64,000 nt of DNA from Endotrypanum monterogeii (GCA_000333855.2 CM007341.1:403414-467413), one strand, 5' to 3'; shown: positions 48,104 through 60,096, numbered from the stretch's first letter. A program made the numbers and translations. Notes: a model not told the origin generated them from the sequence alone.

Positions 48104-49245
48104 GTGGCGAAGAAAGATTTTATGTTATTATTATTATTATTTCGTATTCATGGCGGCACTGGGGCGGTTCATGGGCTACTGCCCAGAAACGTACATACTA
48201 GCGAGTGTATGCTTAACAGGTCGAGAACAATCGTTTTTTGTCATTGCTTCTGTGCCCCTGTACATGGGATACTTCCTTCCCTTTCTTCCACACACACACA
48301 CACACACGCGTCTTCTCTTGGTCGGCACTGTGTAAATATAAATAAATAATAAATATATATATATGTGTGCTTATGTGTGGGAGAAGAAAATAAGGGGGGG
48401 GGGTTAGGTCAGTATATGTGAGCACGCGTTCAGACAATGCAATTGATTCATCCGAAAAAAAAAATATTAAATGCTCTCCACTTCCCCCCCCCCAACGGCG
48501 CACATACACAAACATATACACAACTGTTTCACGACGAGGGCAGGATCAGGAGGGGACTAGGGTTAGGGGTGGGGTCCCCTACGAACGCATATAATATTAA
48601 GGGGCGTGCCGATACAGAAAGTCATCCAATAGTCTATCTTTTGCTCGTCAAATGACTTCGTTCCTTCGGCGCATGATAGTGAGACTCCGGCCTGCATTGC
48701 GACATGCTTTCTCTAAATAGTGCTTCAACACATTGCACTTGTAGGAAAAGAAAGAATTCTTAGCCTGTTTTTATAGATCTATACTCGGGGGGGGGGGGGA
48801 GGGGAGAGGGATATATATTATTTAACTAAGAGGGGGAGGGAAGGGGGGGGGAGGGAATAAATGCACTGGCACATGCAAAACAAGATAGAGATGGTGGTGA
48901 ACAACAAAGGAGGAACACATGAAGCATACATGCAGAGGAGAGGTGGTGCCGATAAAGAATAAATATATATGTATATATGTGTGTGTGTGTATGTATGTAT
49001 TTCCTCTGTTTTTCTTACCCACGCTGACACGAATTACGCGTGCAGAGTGCGAGAGATGATAGCGGCATCGGAATAAAGAACTCAATCGAGTATGGAGGGA
49101 GTCAGGTGGTGCTGATGGGGCGGTCACCTCCATCCAGAGGAATACAGGCCTGGGAATGAAACCCTGTAGCGACATCCTCCCCTTCCGGCTTTGTGACCGA
49201 GCATAGTGCACGCACACCCTTTGCACCTTGCTAGTGAGGCGCTCG
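47672..49245 (-). other. Spacer between BT1 pseudogene remnant and 1699-aa gene
   Basis: No intact gene. Contains (GT)n at about 48038-48061, (TA)n at about 48067-48100 and 48352-48364, a (TTA)n run at about 48124-48141, (CA)n at about 48291-48306, G12 near 48787-48799, and a hairpin with a G-run core at 48551-48580. Several C/G homopolymers are present. Confidence 0.55.
48551..48580. repeat. 7-bp inverted repeat enclosing a G-quadruplex-type core
   Basis: Arms AGGGGAC (48551-48557) and GTCCCCT (48574-48580). The + strand between and including them has G runs of 4, 3, 4 and 4 with loops of 4, 3 and 1 bases, satisfying the four G3-run rule. It includes one TTAGGG-like unit. Confidence 0.55.
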
Positions 49246-50990
49246 TCATTCCCGACGATCCGTGGTGCGAACCTCAGCCCGCATCTTCTCACGGATCACC
49301 TGGCCGTTGATATCGATGTCACCGCAGATGCGCGATGATGAGAGAGCCAACGGTACCAGAGAGTGTGGAGCCCAAGTTGCCGAGACAAGACATGTCCGCC
49401 ATCACCATGCACTCCGTGCCGCGCGGCAGTAAGCCTGACAGTAACAAGACGATCGGCTTGAGGGAGAGGGGAAAACATACTTGATAAATAATTTGATCGC
49501 CAAGGATGTACATGGCATGGTCTGGGATGCCGATGGAAACGTTCTAGCGTTTGACAATGATGAGATCGAATATGGAGGCGACAATCTGGACGGATGTCCC
49601 GAAGATCATCGTCGCACGGTAGCTCCTGCGGAATAAAACTCGCCTAAACAGTGCCACACCGATCAGACCAGCCACGTTGCCGGTGATACAGCCAACCGTA
49701 GTGTAGAAGCTGTCGAGGGCACCGGGGATCTGTAGATACAACAGCTGCTGAAGGAGCATATACACGTTAGCCTTGGCAATCGTTAACGGTAAGGGGACGA
49801 AGGTAAGGCAGATGCACACAAACGAGGCGGCTACAGAGAAGTACACAAGGTCGTGCGTGTTGCCCACTACCGTGACCACCGTGATTGCAATGACACCAGC
49901 CGTCATGACGATACAGTAGAGGACTATTTTTCAGTTATCCATCACCACATGGTCATTAAGTTCGATCAAACCCAGGGGTGAGCGGGTAATGCTCGGCTGC
50001 TCGCAGTGCACATAAAATAGTTTTCGCACGCCATTGTTGCCATGATTGAGCTACGGGTCATCTAGGCCATAGGAGAGTTTCATTTCCTCGGCGAACGGGC
50101 GCCCTCCCCCGACCGTGTCGTCCTCGTTTGCCCCCACGCCGGACGCTACCCCGCCTTTTTTTTTTTTCCGACTTGGTCAGAAACACTGTGCTTCTTCGGG
50201 TCTGCGCACAGGCCATTGGCTTCGTCCCAACGGCGGGCCTCGATGAGGGCTTGCTGATAATTATTTTTGCAGTCCTCTTCGCGTTCTTCTGTGTTTGTCT
50301 TTTCCTGGAGCCAGTTCATGGCGAAGAGGGGGCCTGGTACTAGCTGCGCAACGGCAGCGATATACACGCCGACTTGTTGCAGGTTCTTGTCAGACCGTGG
50401 GCCTTGCAGGCTGGCGGAGATGATGCCACCGATCATGACAGTGCTGTAGACAACCCCAACAAACCAGGGGCCAACCTTCGGTGCCTTACACAGGACACGG
50501 CAGTATTGCCCTGCTTCAAGGATGACGACGTTGACGATATTCCAAATCGATAGGGACATGAGGGCAGCACCAATATTTACTGAGGAGGCTTTCACGGGGA
50601 GCAGTGTGAACCCAAGCGCGTAGGCGAAGCCGGCACGGCAGAAAAATGACCAAATACCAGTGAGCGCCATGTGCGACCAGCCCAGGTTTGACACACCGCA
50701 GAGGCGCTGGTAGCGCTCCGCCGAGGCACCGGAACCAGCTACGGAGCATAGCGTAACGTGGGTCAAGAAGAAGATTGCTTGCCATACCACGTGTCATGAA
50801 GTTGCAGGTCGCTAGCATGCTTCGGTCCTTCGGCCCCAGGAGCTGCACACTGCGGCCGTAACAAGGAATGCGACATACCCACGGTGCTAGCTCTCGAATG
50901 CGGATGGACTGGGGGTCAATGCAGTTGTCATCATCGATGGCTACACCGTCTGCCTCACCTCCGATATCACCGTGATTCGGACACTATGGC
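49246..50990 (-). pseudogene. Decayed folate/biopterin transporter (BT1 family) pseudogene
   Basis: Once a multi-pass plasma-membrane pteridine/folate-type transporter of the BT1 family, expanded in Leishmania. Fragments in order on the - strand: RELAPW and MTRGMA (about 50900-50790); ASAERYQRLCGVSNLGWS through ASLQGPRSDKN to NWLQEKTN (50790-50146); GGGRPFAEEMKLSYGLDDP (about 50100-50054); ANVYMLLQQLLYLQIPGALDSFY through LIIVKR (49906-49547); NVSIGIPDHAMYILGD through GSLIIAHLR (49543-49322); and the C-terminal GDIDINGQVIREKMRAE to the TGA at 49246. Lesions seen: no start ATG; frameshifts near 50790, at the A12 run near 50150, and near 49325; in-frame stops at 50051-50053 (TAG), 49931-49933 (TGA) and 49544-49546 (TAG), the last two at probable Trp codons. 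Clearly non-functional. Confidence 0.9.
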
Positions 50991-51500
50991 TTGTCTGGCT
51001 GTGACTGAAGCGATATCGCTCCTTTCATGTGGCTTTTCCTGCGTGTGTGTACGCGTGTGACAGTGACCTGTGAAGGTCATAGATAAGTCAGGACCGCATA
51101 AGCGTTGTTGTGGTTAGCGGCGATGCGAGACGCGATGAATTGAAATCAAATACAGGAGTCGCCCTGCGTGACTACACAGAACAACCCGAAGAGAGAGTCG
51201 CTCTGGATGAACATGACAGGACATAAACGGAAATGAGAAGTGGAATGTGGGGACGGTGGGGGGAGGTTAGCTGGTGGTGACTGTACACGGAAAGACCGGC
51301 AAGGCGGGTGAGCCGCGAGACAATCAAAGCTACTTTTGATAATTGACGCTGCATGTGCCGGGGGCCCCTCCTCCCTCATCCCTCAATGTACTCGTCGCAG
51401 TTACAACTCCGAGGAAGGAGGGCACAACCTTCCACGCGCTCCAGCCCCTGACAAGAGCTTTTGATGGGCGGAGCATACAGTCAAGCTTCCGTCATCTCTT

Positions 51501-51534
<34 letters not shown>

Positions 51535-51663
51535 TATACATGACGGTCACTTTTTTTTTCGTGTTTTATTCCAAGCCCTTGTAGCACGAGAGCAGCCACA
51601 TTTCTTTTTCATACCACACTAGCGCTCTTAATCAGCCAGAGAATATGTGCACACACACACACA

Positions 51664-51694
<31 letters not shown>

Positions 51695-54600
51695 GGAAAA
51701 AAAAAGGGCTAGACACTTGTATGCCCCCAGGTACACAATTCGAGCCCGCCCGCCCGCCCCCGCCTCCACCACTGACTAGCTGTTATATATTTATTTGTCT
51801 TTTCAATAGTTCATTTCTTGCCGCCCCACAACTGGTCATTCTGCCATGAGGGTGCCAACGTATACATTGTATACATATATATATATATATATATATGTTC
51901 ACAGGAACGACCCCCCCCTTGCTCATCTACCCCCTTTTTTCTTGTGTCATGGCATAGTGAAGTATTCTGCATGACGAGGACCAGCCCTTTCCTTCACACC
52001 CTCCAAACAACAACAAAAACAAAAAGAAAATGTCTTTGAATCCATCTGGCGTTTTTCTCCTCTCAATACGCGCTGCGCAGCGTAGGTCACACCAAACCAA
52101 CTCCGCGCGAGATGGGCCATGCTCCGGAATGCACCTGAGCAGAGGTGGTGGGTGTTGGTGATGACGTGACGTAGCGTCTATCGCACAGGCTGAGAGGAGA
52201 AAGTCTCATTGCGTGCTGGGTGAGTTCAGGGAGAAGCCGGGTGATCTTCTGGCCTGGGCCCTATCTGAGGAGAGAAATACCTGGGCTTCTAGTCCATGTT
52301 CTTGCTTCGCTCCGCTCACGCTTCCAGATCTCATGGATGGGGCTTGCAGATGTTTCAAAATGATTCCGGAATGTGCGCTTGCTGTCTCCCGTGTGAGAGA
52401 AAAAGACAATGAAAACGTCTGTGAAATGCACACACACACACAGAGAGAGACGCACACAGAGACCCAGGTGTTGAGCTCTCTCTCTCTATATATATATATG
52501 CATGTGTGTGTGTGTGTGGCATTATGTCGAGCAAGTTATTCGATGCGAGCTTGGGGTGTCGAGTTTCACACAAATGAAACAAGGGGTTGGGCATCACAGA
52601 ACAATGAAGGGTGCCTCACGGGTAGGTAATCCCCTGAGGAGCAACGGAGAGAAAGAGAAGGGAAATATGTATTCACTCATATACTTACCGTGTTCAGGAT
52701 ACCGGCGACATCGGTGGAGAGAAAAAAAAGGGATAGAGAAGAAAGTTGATGGCGAGCACATAAAGCAGCAAAAAAAAAAACAGAAAGATGACGTTGAGGG
52801 CAACAAGAATAACCAGCCACAGCGAGACAGATGGTCCGCGGTGAAGCCAAACACTCACAGCCCGGACAAAAAAAAAATGAGTGGATGGAATGTGATCGGG
52901 AGGGAGGGAGGGAGGGAAATTTGACTCCTCTAAAGCAAAAACAAAACGAAACAAAAACCATTCGTCAACCGAGACACTTATAAAACCAGCAGTGCACATT
53001 TGGGTCTGCGTGTGACACGAACGTGAGCAAGGATAACTCGATCCCCAAACACGGAATGGGGCGGTGATTTGGGGCTCGTTTCTCCCCGAATGAACAGCTT
53101 CCCTCGACAGGGAGACGTGCAGGGGGCAGAGCAACCGATGGATGGACGGATGGATTACCGAGAGAACATCAGAGGCGTTAAATAACACTCCGTCGCCCTA
53201 CTATAGCGATAAAAATTTCTCAAGAGGGTCGTTGCTTACACGCGCCAATTCAGCCTCCTCTCCTGCCTCCTACCAAACAAACAACACAACACAGTGACGC
53301 ATCCCCGTAAAAATAGTAACGGCGGAGGCAGCAACAACTAGCACAGCAGAAGCGAAATGAAAAGAGTGCCTGGGAAGGAGGGGAGGGGGCCCATATGCCT
53401 TGGCACGAAACACTCAGATAGGATCAGCATGACCACCTACTCCAACCATCGCCCAGTTCCAAAAAGAAAAAAATATATATATATATATACACTAAATAGT
53501 AATAAGGGAAATCGGCACACAGGTAGATATAAAATAAACACAAAAAGAAGGGGAGGGAGGGTGGGAAGGGCAAGCAGGCAGAACTGCTTTCAGTCGGCGT
53601 AGACTGATGAGTTGCGGGAAGAGCCACAGCTGGTACAAAGACATACTTGTGAGCACCGATACAGGAAAAATGGGAGGAGATCGAGATAGACGATATAGCC
53701 CTTCCTCCCCCCCCACTCTCCCCCTTTCTTCCTCCCTTCCTTTCTGTGCACTCGCGTGCATTGGAAAAAAAAAAATATATATAGACGTATTTATATGGGG
53801 TTATGACGACACCGAGTCAGGAATATGAGGGTAAAAAAAAAAGAAGAAACATAAGAACCGCGCATATTCCCCCTTCCGATACCGCGCCGCTGTTGGATCC
53901 ACTTTTATCACCCCCCCCACCCCCCACCCCCAACAACAACAACAACAACAACAGCACCATCACTGCCACCGAAGGGGTGAGGCAAGGGGAAAAGATGCAT
54001 ATGGCTCGGGGAACGCACTACAAAAGGAGATAGGAGGGAAGGAAGGAGCTGCGTGTGTATGTGTATGTATGAGGGGGAGAGAGGGAGGGGGAGTGTGATA
54101 GGATGTATAGCCGAAAGCAAACAGCAAAACTCAACGAAATCTGGAGGAAGAGAAAAAACATTATTTAGAGCAAAAAAAAAAAAGCAAAAAAACAACAACA
54201 ACAAAAAAGGGGAAACAGCAGAGGTGTAAAGCACTAATAGGTTTAGGGGAGAGGGAGGGAGAGTCCCCGGAGGACCCCAACGCACGCAAACACAGAGATG
54301 CTCAGGCATGCCTTCTCGCTCTCTCCTTTTTTCCCCCTAACCGACACACACACACACACATACACACACACACACACACACACGCATGTATGTATGTATG
54401 TGTGTATGTGTGTCCAAGTAGAAACTGTTGTGCACTTCATCTAAAATGTTCTACAAATTGTGTTCGGCGGAAGGGATTGAAAAATAAGCAGCAAAACAAA
54501 TTAACACCCACATATAAAAAAGGACACAACAGAAAATCGCAAGTGGGGAGAGGGATCAAAAAAAAAAAGGGAAATAAAAAAAAAATATATATGATATTCA

Positions 54601-56958
54601 AATACAAGGGTAAAAAAAAAAGGAGGGGGAGGGTGAGGTGGGAGTGAGGAAAAAAAAAACGAGAGATTCATTGATGTGTACCCCTGAAAGATATGTAGTA
54701 GAGAGAGAGGGAGGGGGGGGACATGCAAAGGGTCTTCGCTGCGGCACAGTCAACGCGCGTGCTTCACATAAGAGTAGGTGCCGGCAGGGAATGGGAGGGA
54801 AATGTAGACTTAAGGTGAAGGGGATTTCGGGGAGGGCTGCAGCTAGCCCTCTGTTGTCCATCTCCCATTCCTTACTTCTCACCCCTCTCCTGTTCAGCAC
54901 AGATTCAACGCTAGCTCAAAAAAAAAAAAATGCAGCATGCCCACATCTCCGCTCTTATATATAAATATACATATTTATATATCAGGTGGCTTGGTGAGTG
55001 CGTAATAAGGGAATGCTTACAAGAAAAAAAAATCCCTGGGAGTACACGCAAAGTCAATTCGATTCGTTTATGCCACTCAAGTCTCCTATATAGATACACG
55101 TGTTTTGTTCCTCCACCAGTGTCTGTGTATACGTGTTTACGAATGCAAAGGAGACCGATAGAGTACAACACACACACGCACGGACAACACGGTGGGGAGG
55201 ACCAAGTACTTCAAAAGAGAGTAGGGAAAGGCGGGGGAGCGGGGGGGGGGATACAAAAAAAAAAAACTACACTGAGGGGCGTTGACAGAAGAAAATGATA
55301 GGAGCTACAGCCCTCTTCCCCCCTCCTCCCTCCACTACTGATATCATCTCTTTCTTTTATCAGAAGATTACCATTCTCATGTAGGACATACACGTGCTGC
55401 TACGTCACGCAAATACAGTTGGGGATGAGGAGACGGTGACTGACAGAGGGCGGTGAGACGACGGTAAAAAAAAGCGAAGCGAGAAGGGCTTTGAGGTTGG
55501 TTCGTCGGGAAGCAAAAAAACACAAAAAAAACAACTGGAAGAAAGCTGCACACAGACACCACCAGCGTATATGTCTGACTACTGATGTCAGCGCTAACGT
55601 TTTCATAGACCTGTGGGAGCCGAGAGGGATTATAAAAAAAGAAAAAAAAAGTGACAAAGGAGACACGGGAGCAGGAGAGAAATTTGTCGCCTGTCAAAGC
55701 AGTTCGCAACAGAAATACACACACAGACACACACATATACAGACGCCAATCCAGTGGAGAAGATCTACCTCCACCCACCTAAAATAATATAAAAAAACGC
55801 AATCGAAAAAAAAAAAAACGGGGAGGAGGAGGGAAGAAAAAACAGCTAGAGATGTGGGGGGGGGGGGAAGGACGGTGAAACGAGCAACGGAAAAAAAAGG
55901 CAAACATTGCAGAAAAGAGGCGGTGGAGACAGCGAATGGCGAATGAGACACACATCAATATATTTAAGTAAGTAAGCGTGTGTATGTGTATCTCTTGTAC
56001 TGTATACCTCGTTCACAGTAGAGGAGAACAGGAAAAAAAAAAATATATATATATAAACTGAAATTGGTTAAAAAAAAAGAGGTTTACATACCCCTTAGTG
56101 GAGGCCTAAGCAGCCGGAGAAATTGGGTGGGGAGAGAGGGAGCCCGAGAGCACCACTCAGCGTACACAATGCCGCTGATTCAGACGAATGTGGGTGGCGG
56201 GAGACGCACAGGGGGCCGACAGAGGTTCATTCATGATTTATGTAGAGGGTCATGAACAATTTAGACGGATAGCTTCTCCCTCCCTCCTTCCTTCCTTCCT
56301 TGTCACTCCGTATGCCATGCCCGGCAACTACACAAGAAGAAACACGCAGTGATGCATATGGATGCTCGATTTCAGACAGTATATATTATCAGCAGGGACG
56401 AGTGCAACAAGATACTGATACTGTACACCAGCGCCACTACTGCAAGACTGAGGGGACATTTCTTGCCTCCAGTTCTACTGAGAAGATATGGTGCCACGAC
56501 GACGGTGATGGCGGGGGAAAAAGAAGTGTGTATGTGTGTGTCTGTTTGTCTGAAGAAAAAAAAAAAATATATATATATAAATATATATATTATCACTGCG
56601 TTAGTAAGGACTAGGGGGGAAGTTGGGTAAATCAGCCCACTCCTCTTCGCCTCCTTCCTACTCACATGGACACGGCACACACATATTAGCACAATGGTTG
56701 ATATGAATCGCTTATTTTTTTTTTCTTTTCTGTTGAGCTTTGTCGCTGGCTCCAATCTGTTGACCAGCGCGTGCGCGCTTCCAGATAAAACGAAGGGGGG
56801 CTAACAAAATAATAGGGAGACCTCCCAAATGCCGTCAATATATTTCGAGAAGGCCGGCGTGCAGTGCGGCGAAACAAAAAAGGGTTTTGTTCAGCCTTCA
56901 CCAGCTGCTGCTAGTGTCGTTATGGAGCTGAAGTGGTGCTGTCGGTACAGCCGCTGCC
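50991..56958 (-). other. Gene-poor spacer of about 6 kb
   Basis: No coding sequence is supported on either strand. On the + strand it is rich in A, AG and G tracts, i.e. many pyrimidine tracts in the direction of transcription. Microsatellites include (TA)n at about 51504-51531, 51876-51896 and 52489-52499, a long (CA)n block at 51651-51694, (CA)n at 54345-54382, and (AAC)n at about 53932-53952. Compound A-tract plus (TA)n elements occur near 53467, 53764, 54583, 56034 and 56556. It probably contains the 3' UTR of the 1045-aa gene plus remnants left by decay of the transporter locus. Confidence 0.6.
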
Positions 56959-59900
56959 CTAATTGCCGCCAAGCGTTACACTATTGTTGCTGCCACGCTG
57001 CAGGAAGATGTCGCGTAAGCTCGTGGGGTTGGGACTCACCAGAGTCGTGCCGCACCCGCGCTCGGAGGCAGAAGTGATGGCGCGCACGAGGCGTGCGAAG
57101 TGAACGAGTTGGCACTCGAATATTCGTTGCTCATCCTGGCTCGTTGGAAGCCCAGCGCTGCGAAGACCACTTTGTAGGTCCGCCGCAGTCAGGTCGACCA
57201 TACCCAGTCGGGCAAAGAGTCCCTCCGTAATGCACCGGCAAAGTGGGACAGTGCAGCTGGAAAGGGTCCCACAGCCCGTCGTTCCCGTGCCGGCGCTGCC
57301 GCTGCCCATCACAGTCACCTCAGAGTTCGCAAGGGACTCGGTTGAGACTACTCTGCGAAGACCGCGCGTGTTCATTAGAGAGGATGAGCCATCGGCGCTG
57401 ATTCCGACACCACGGCTACCCCCATCTACTGCCGCAGCCGCAGCTTCCTCATCAACCACCATTCCATAGAACGCGATGCGGATGGCTTCGGATGAGTACC
57501 ACCCCTGGATTTTGTACGCCATGCGCGCCAGAAGTGTGTCAAATACAACGGTTGGCGTATCCTCGTTGCTCGCGCCTTCCGACCGTGTATGCTGTGACAT
57601 TCCCCCCTGTTGTTGTTGAACATGCGAGGGGTTCTTGCAGCCTCCCGAGGGGCAACAGGTGCAGGGGTGATAGCAATCACCTTCTCCAGACGGCTCGTAC
57701 GTGCCCCTTGCGTCGGCACTATGGCTGCTCCGGACCAGCAGCTTGCCATCCTTTGTATCTGCACGTTCTGTCACGGACGCGGTGCCGGTGTGCTCCGCTT
57801 CGTCCGCGGTACGTCGGATCGTGTGGCTTATATTTCGTGCGCTGACGCTCGCGTTCGGTTGCGCAGCCGCCACACAGGATTCACGACCCTGCACAGCCCA
57901 CAGCGATCCGCCTACGTTACTGCTGGATATCGTCGCGCTTCCAGGGCTGTTGGTGATGGTACCTCTACCTGCTCGCAGCTTACCAGCAATAACACTGTTT
58001 GCACTTGCTGTGGCGAATACAGAGATGTTAAGGGAAGAGGGGGAGTTCACCGCCCCATTGCCCAGGACTCCACGTGAGAGCGGTGGCCAGTTGTTGCACT
58101 TGAGTGTCGCTGAGGGTGTCGGCGAGGTGCCATTCGGGCTGCGCCCACCCGAGAGGCACCGGGTGCACGGCTGTAGCTCATCAAACAGATCCAATAGCAC
58201 CTCTGCGTCCGTGCAGGGGAAGCTACAAGATTCGATGATGCAGGCGAGTTCGTCTAGAGTGATGACGGGATGATCGACACCTCCGCCGTAGCGTTCCTCC
58301 TTGGCGAGGCGGAACTCGGAAATGAACTCGTGAAGGTCGATCGAGTTTGTGCTGAACATGGAGGCGAGGTCGCTGGTTGTGGCGTCGCCCCGCTCCAAAC
58401 CAGAAACACTGCCATGAAAAGAGGTCACTGTGTGCGGGGCTGCAGCGCCACTAGAGTGTAAGGCGCTGCTACCGTGGCCGCTGATCTGCTGGGAGCCGGT
58501 ATTGCTGGCCATTGCGCCAGTAAGAAAGCCACTGCTTGCTAGGCTCTGCGTGACTAACCCGGGGCGCGCCAAGAGCTGCGGAGATCCACGCTTACTAGAC
58601 GCGTTACTGCTAACAAACACATTGCTACAGGTTGTGTTTGTGTGCGTGATGGTGCCTGCAGTCGAGAGAGGTATGACGATGCCTGTAACCCCAGCGGTGC
58701 TACTGACGGCACAGTTTGCGGGTCGCGGGGGCGCCATTGGCTGCACCATCCCTTTGACTGCCTCGCCACGATCGCTGCCACGCGTACCGCTACTGTCTTC
58801 ACCCATTTTTGTCGAGCCCGATGGGCTCGACGTGCTGTTCCCTGTCGATGTGTGTACGTGTGGTTGATGAGTAGCGCCGTGATCGCTACTGGAGCGCTGC
58901 TGTGGCTGCGGGGTTGTGTGGGCTTGCTGTCCTGGCGTTAGCATTGCATCTTTTTGTTTCATGTCCGATGTCGTATGCGGCACCGATGGCATCTGCGGCA
59001 GTGTCCCATCACAAAGCTGAGCGAGGTATTGCAGTGGCTCCTCAGGCTGGGCGGTTATGACATGGTGATACAGGTTATTTACCAGTGCCACTACCCGTGG
59101 ATTATCGTGCAGGTATGTGTCGGTTGTGGTACCAACATTTCCGGAGACAGCGCGAGGCTCTCTCTCCCGGTTGTGCAATGAGCTGCGCGTACCATTGTGA
59201 TTCGAAGAGGTGCCACCCGATGTCGATGACGGACGCAGCGCCGATGAAGGCGCCGGCGGCACAGGTATTTGCATTGTCGGCGCCGGTGCGGACTCGACGC
59301 TTTGGTCACTGCTATCCGCCAGGAGATAGCACCTGCGCGCCGGCGAGCTGACCGTCAGATGCGTAACATCTGGTTGCGAAACCACTCGGGCTGGCGATGT
59401 TGGCACCGTCGGCATGGTCGCTGTGGAGGTGGGTGGCTGAGGAGGGCCTGATGATAGGCCCATCGATACACTCACGCTGGTGGGTACAGAGGCTGCTAAT
59501 TTGTTTGGCTGAATGACGGGCGGAAGTCGGCTCGGAATGGCGAGCACGGACGGCGCCGGCTCATGGGCACGGAGGCCTTGGGGGCCGGTGCTTGGGTCGA
59601 GGCCGCTGTTCACGCTGTTGCGACTGTGGTGGTGGCCTCGGCGGTAGACGCTTTCATTCCCCTCCCCTGGAGAGGCAGAGGCCATCTGCGTTGGCGTGCG
59701 TGGGGGCGGCAAAGAGGTTATACAGCTACTGCCACCATCACTGCCTGAGTGAGAACCGTTCTGATGCGATTCTCGTTGGTGTGACTGAGGGTGTCGACCT
59801 GGAGCGATCGACGGGGAAGATGTGGGCGAGAGGGCTGGCATATGCGGCACGTCCGATGCCGGGCCGCTCGTGCGGTTCACTGGGCACGACGCAGAGCCAT

Positions 59901-60096
59901 CGGGCCGCAGTGAAAGGGGGAGAGAGTTTGTAAGTATATCAGGCGCCAGCGGAGCCGGCGGGTTTGACCGACGCATTGCATGCGAGGGGGAGTTCGACGC
60001 CGATGAGCTTCTCGTATGGGTGGATTGCGACTCGGGTGAAGCCGCCGCCGCTGACTGCAGTGATCGGGTGCCGCCTGAGCGAGTACGCGTCTGCAT
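56959..60096 (-). CDS. Hypothetical Ser/Thr/Pro-rich protein (1045 aa)
   Basis: Not recognised. The frame extends 44 codons upstream but opens there with TTG; the first ATG at 60096 (MQTRTRSGGTR) is used. About the first 550 residues are low-complexity Ser/Thr/Pro/Asn and probably disordered. A folded block at about 580-645 (DLHEFISEFRLAKEER, then VITLDELACIIES and LLDLFDEL) has EF-hand-like helix spacing without a canonical calcium loop. It ends in PCTRCLSGG (643-651). A second Cys cluster, HPCTCCPSGGCKNPSH, starts at about 810 and repeats the PCTxCxSGG pattern. The C-terminal 180 residues contain more helical, apparently ordered sequence (LLARMAYKIQGWYSSEAIRIAFYG). Function unknown; regulatory or scaffold protein is only a guess. 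Confidence 0.82.
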   Translation of the reverse strand: MQTRTRSGGTRSLQSAAAASPESQSTHTRSSSASNSPSHAMRRSNPPAPLAPDILTNSLPLSLRPDGSASCPVNRTSGPASDVPHMPALSPTSSPSIAPGRHPQSHQRESHQNGSHSGSDGGSSCITSLPPPRTPTQMASASPGEGNESVYRRGHHHSRNSVNSGLDPSTGPQGLRAHEPAPSVLAIPSRLPPVIQPNKLAASVPTSVSVSMGLSSGPPQPPTSTATMPTVPTSPARVVSQPDVTHLTVSSPARRCYLLADSSDQSVESAPAPTMQIPVPPAPSSALRPSSTSGGTSSNHNGTRSSLHNREREPRAVSGNVGTTTDTYLHDNPRVVALVNNLYHHVITAQPEEPLQYLAQLCDGTLPQMPSVPHTTSDMKQKDAMLTPGQQAHTTPQPQQRSSSDHGATHQPHVHTSTGNSTSSPSGSTKMGEDSSGTRGSDRGEAVKGMVQPMAPPRPANCAVSSTAGVTGIVIPLSTAGTITHTNTTCSNVFVSSNASSKRGSPQLLARPGLVTQSLASSGFLTGAMASNTGSQQISGHGSSALHSSGAAAPHTVTSFHGSVSGLERGDATTSDLASMFSTNSIDLHEFISEFRLAKEERYGGGVDHPVITLDELACIIESCSFPCTDAEVLLDLFDELQPCTRCLSGGRSPNGTSPTPSATLKCNNWPPLSRGVLGNGAVNSPSSLNISVFATASANSVIAGKLRAGRGTITNSPGSATISSSNVGGSLWAVQGRESCVAAAQPNASVSARNISHTIRRTADEAEHTGTASVTERADTKDGKLLVRSSHSADARGTYEPSGEGDCYHPCTCCPSGGCKNPSHVQQQQGGMSQHTRSEGASNEDTPTVVFDTLLARMAYKIQGWYSSEAIRIAFYGMVVDEEAAAAAVDGGSRGVGISADGSSSLMNTRGLRRVVSTESLANSEVTVMGSGSAGTGTTGCGTLSSCTVPLCRCITEGLFARLGMVDLTAADLQSGLRSAGLPTSQDEQRIFECQLVHFARLVRAITSASERGCGTTLVSPNPTSLRDIFLQRGSNNSVTLGGN

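Noticed and set aside
48556..48569. Interstitial telomere repeat
   Set aside because: Only about one and a half TTAGGG-like units; far too short to call telomeric.
51651..51694. CRISPR-like regular repeats
   Set aside because: Simple (CA)n microsatellite without spacers; the organism is eukaryotic.
52158..52193. Possible C/D snoRNA (GTGATGA and CTGA boxes)
   Set aside because: Boxes only 26 bases apart, no terminal stem or C'/D' pair, and on the strand opposite to local transcription.
50991..56958. SIDER/DIRE-type retroposon remnants
   Set aside because: Suspected from A-tracts, but I could not recognise the family signature by eye, so none is annotated.
58811..58831. Perfect 9-bp inverted repeat GTCGAGCCC/GGGCTCGAC
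   Set aside because: Lies inside the 1045-aa coding sequence where Ser/Pro/Gly codons explain it; no reason to assign a separate function.
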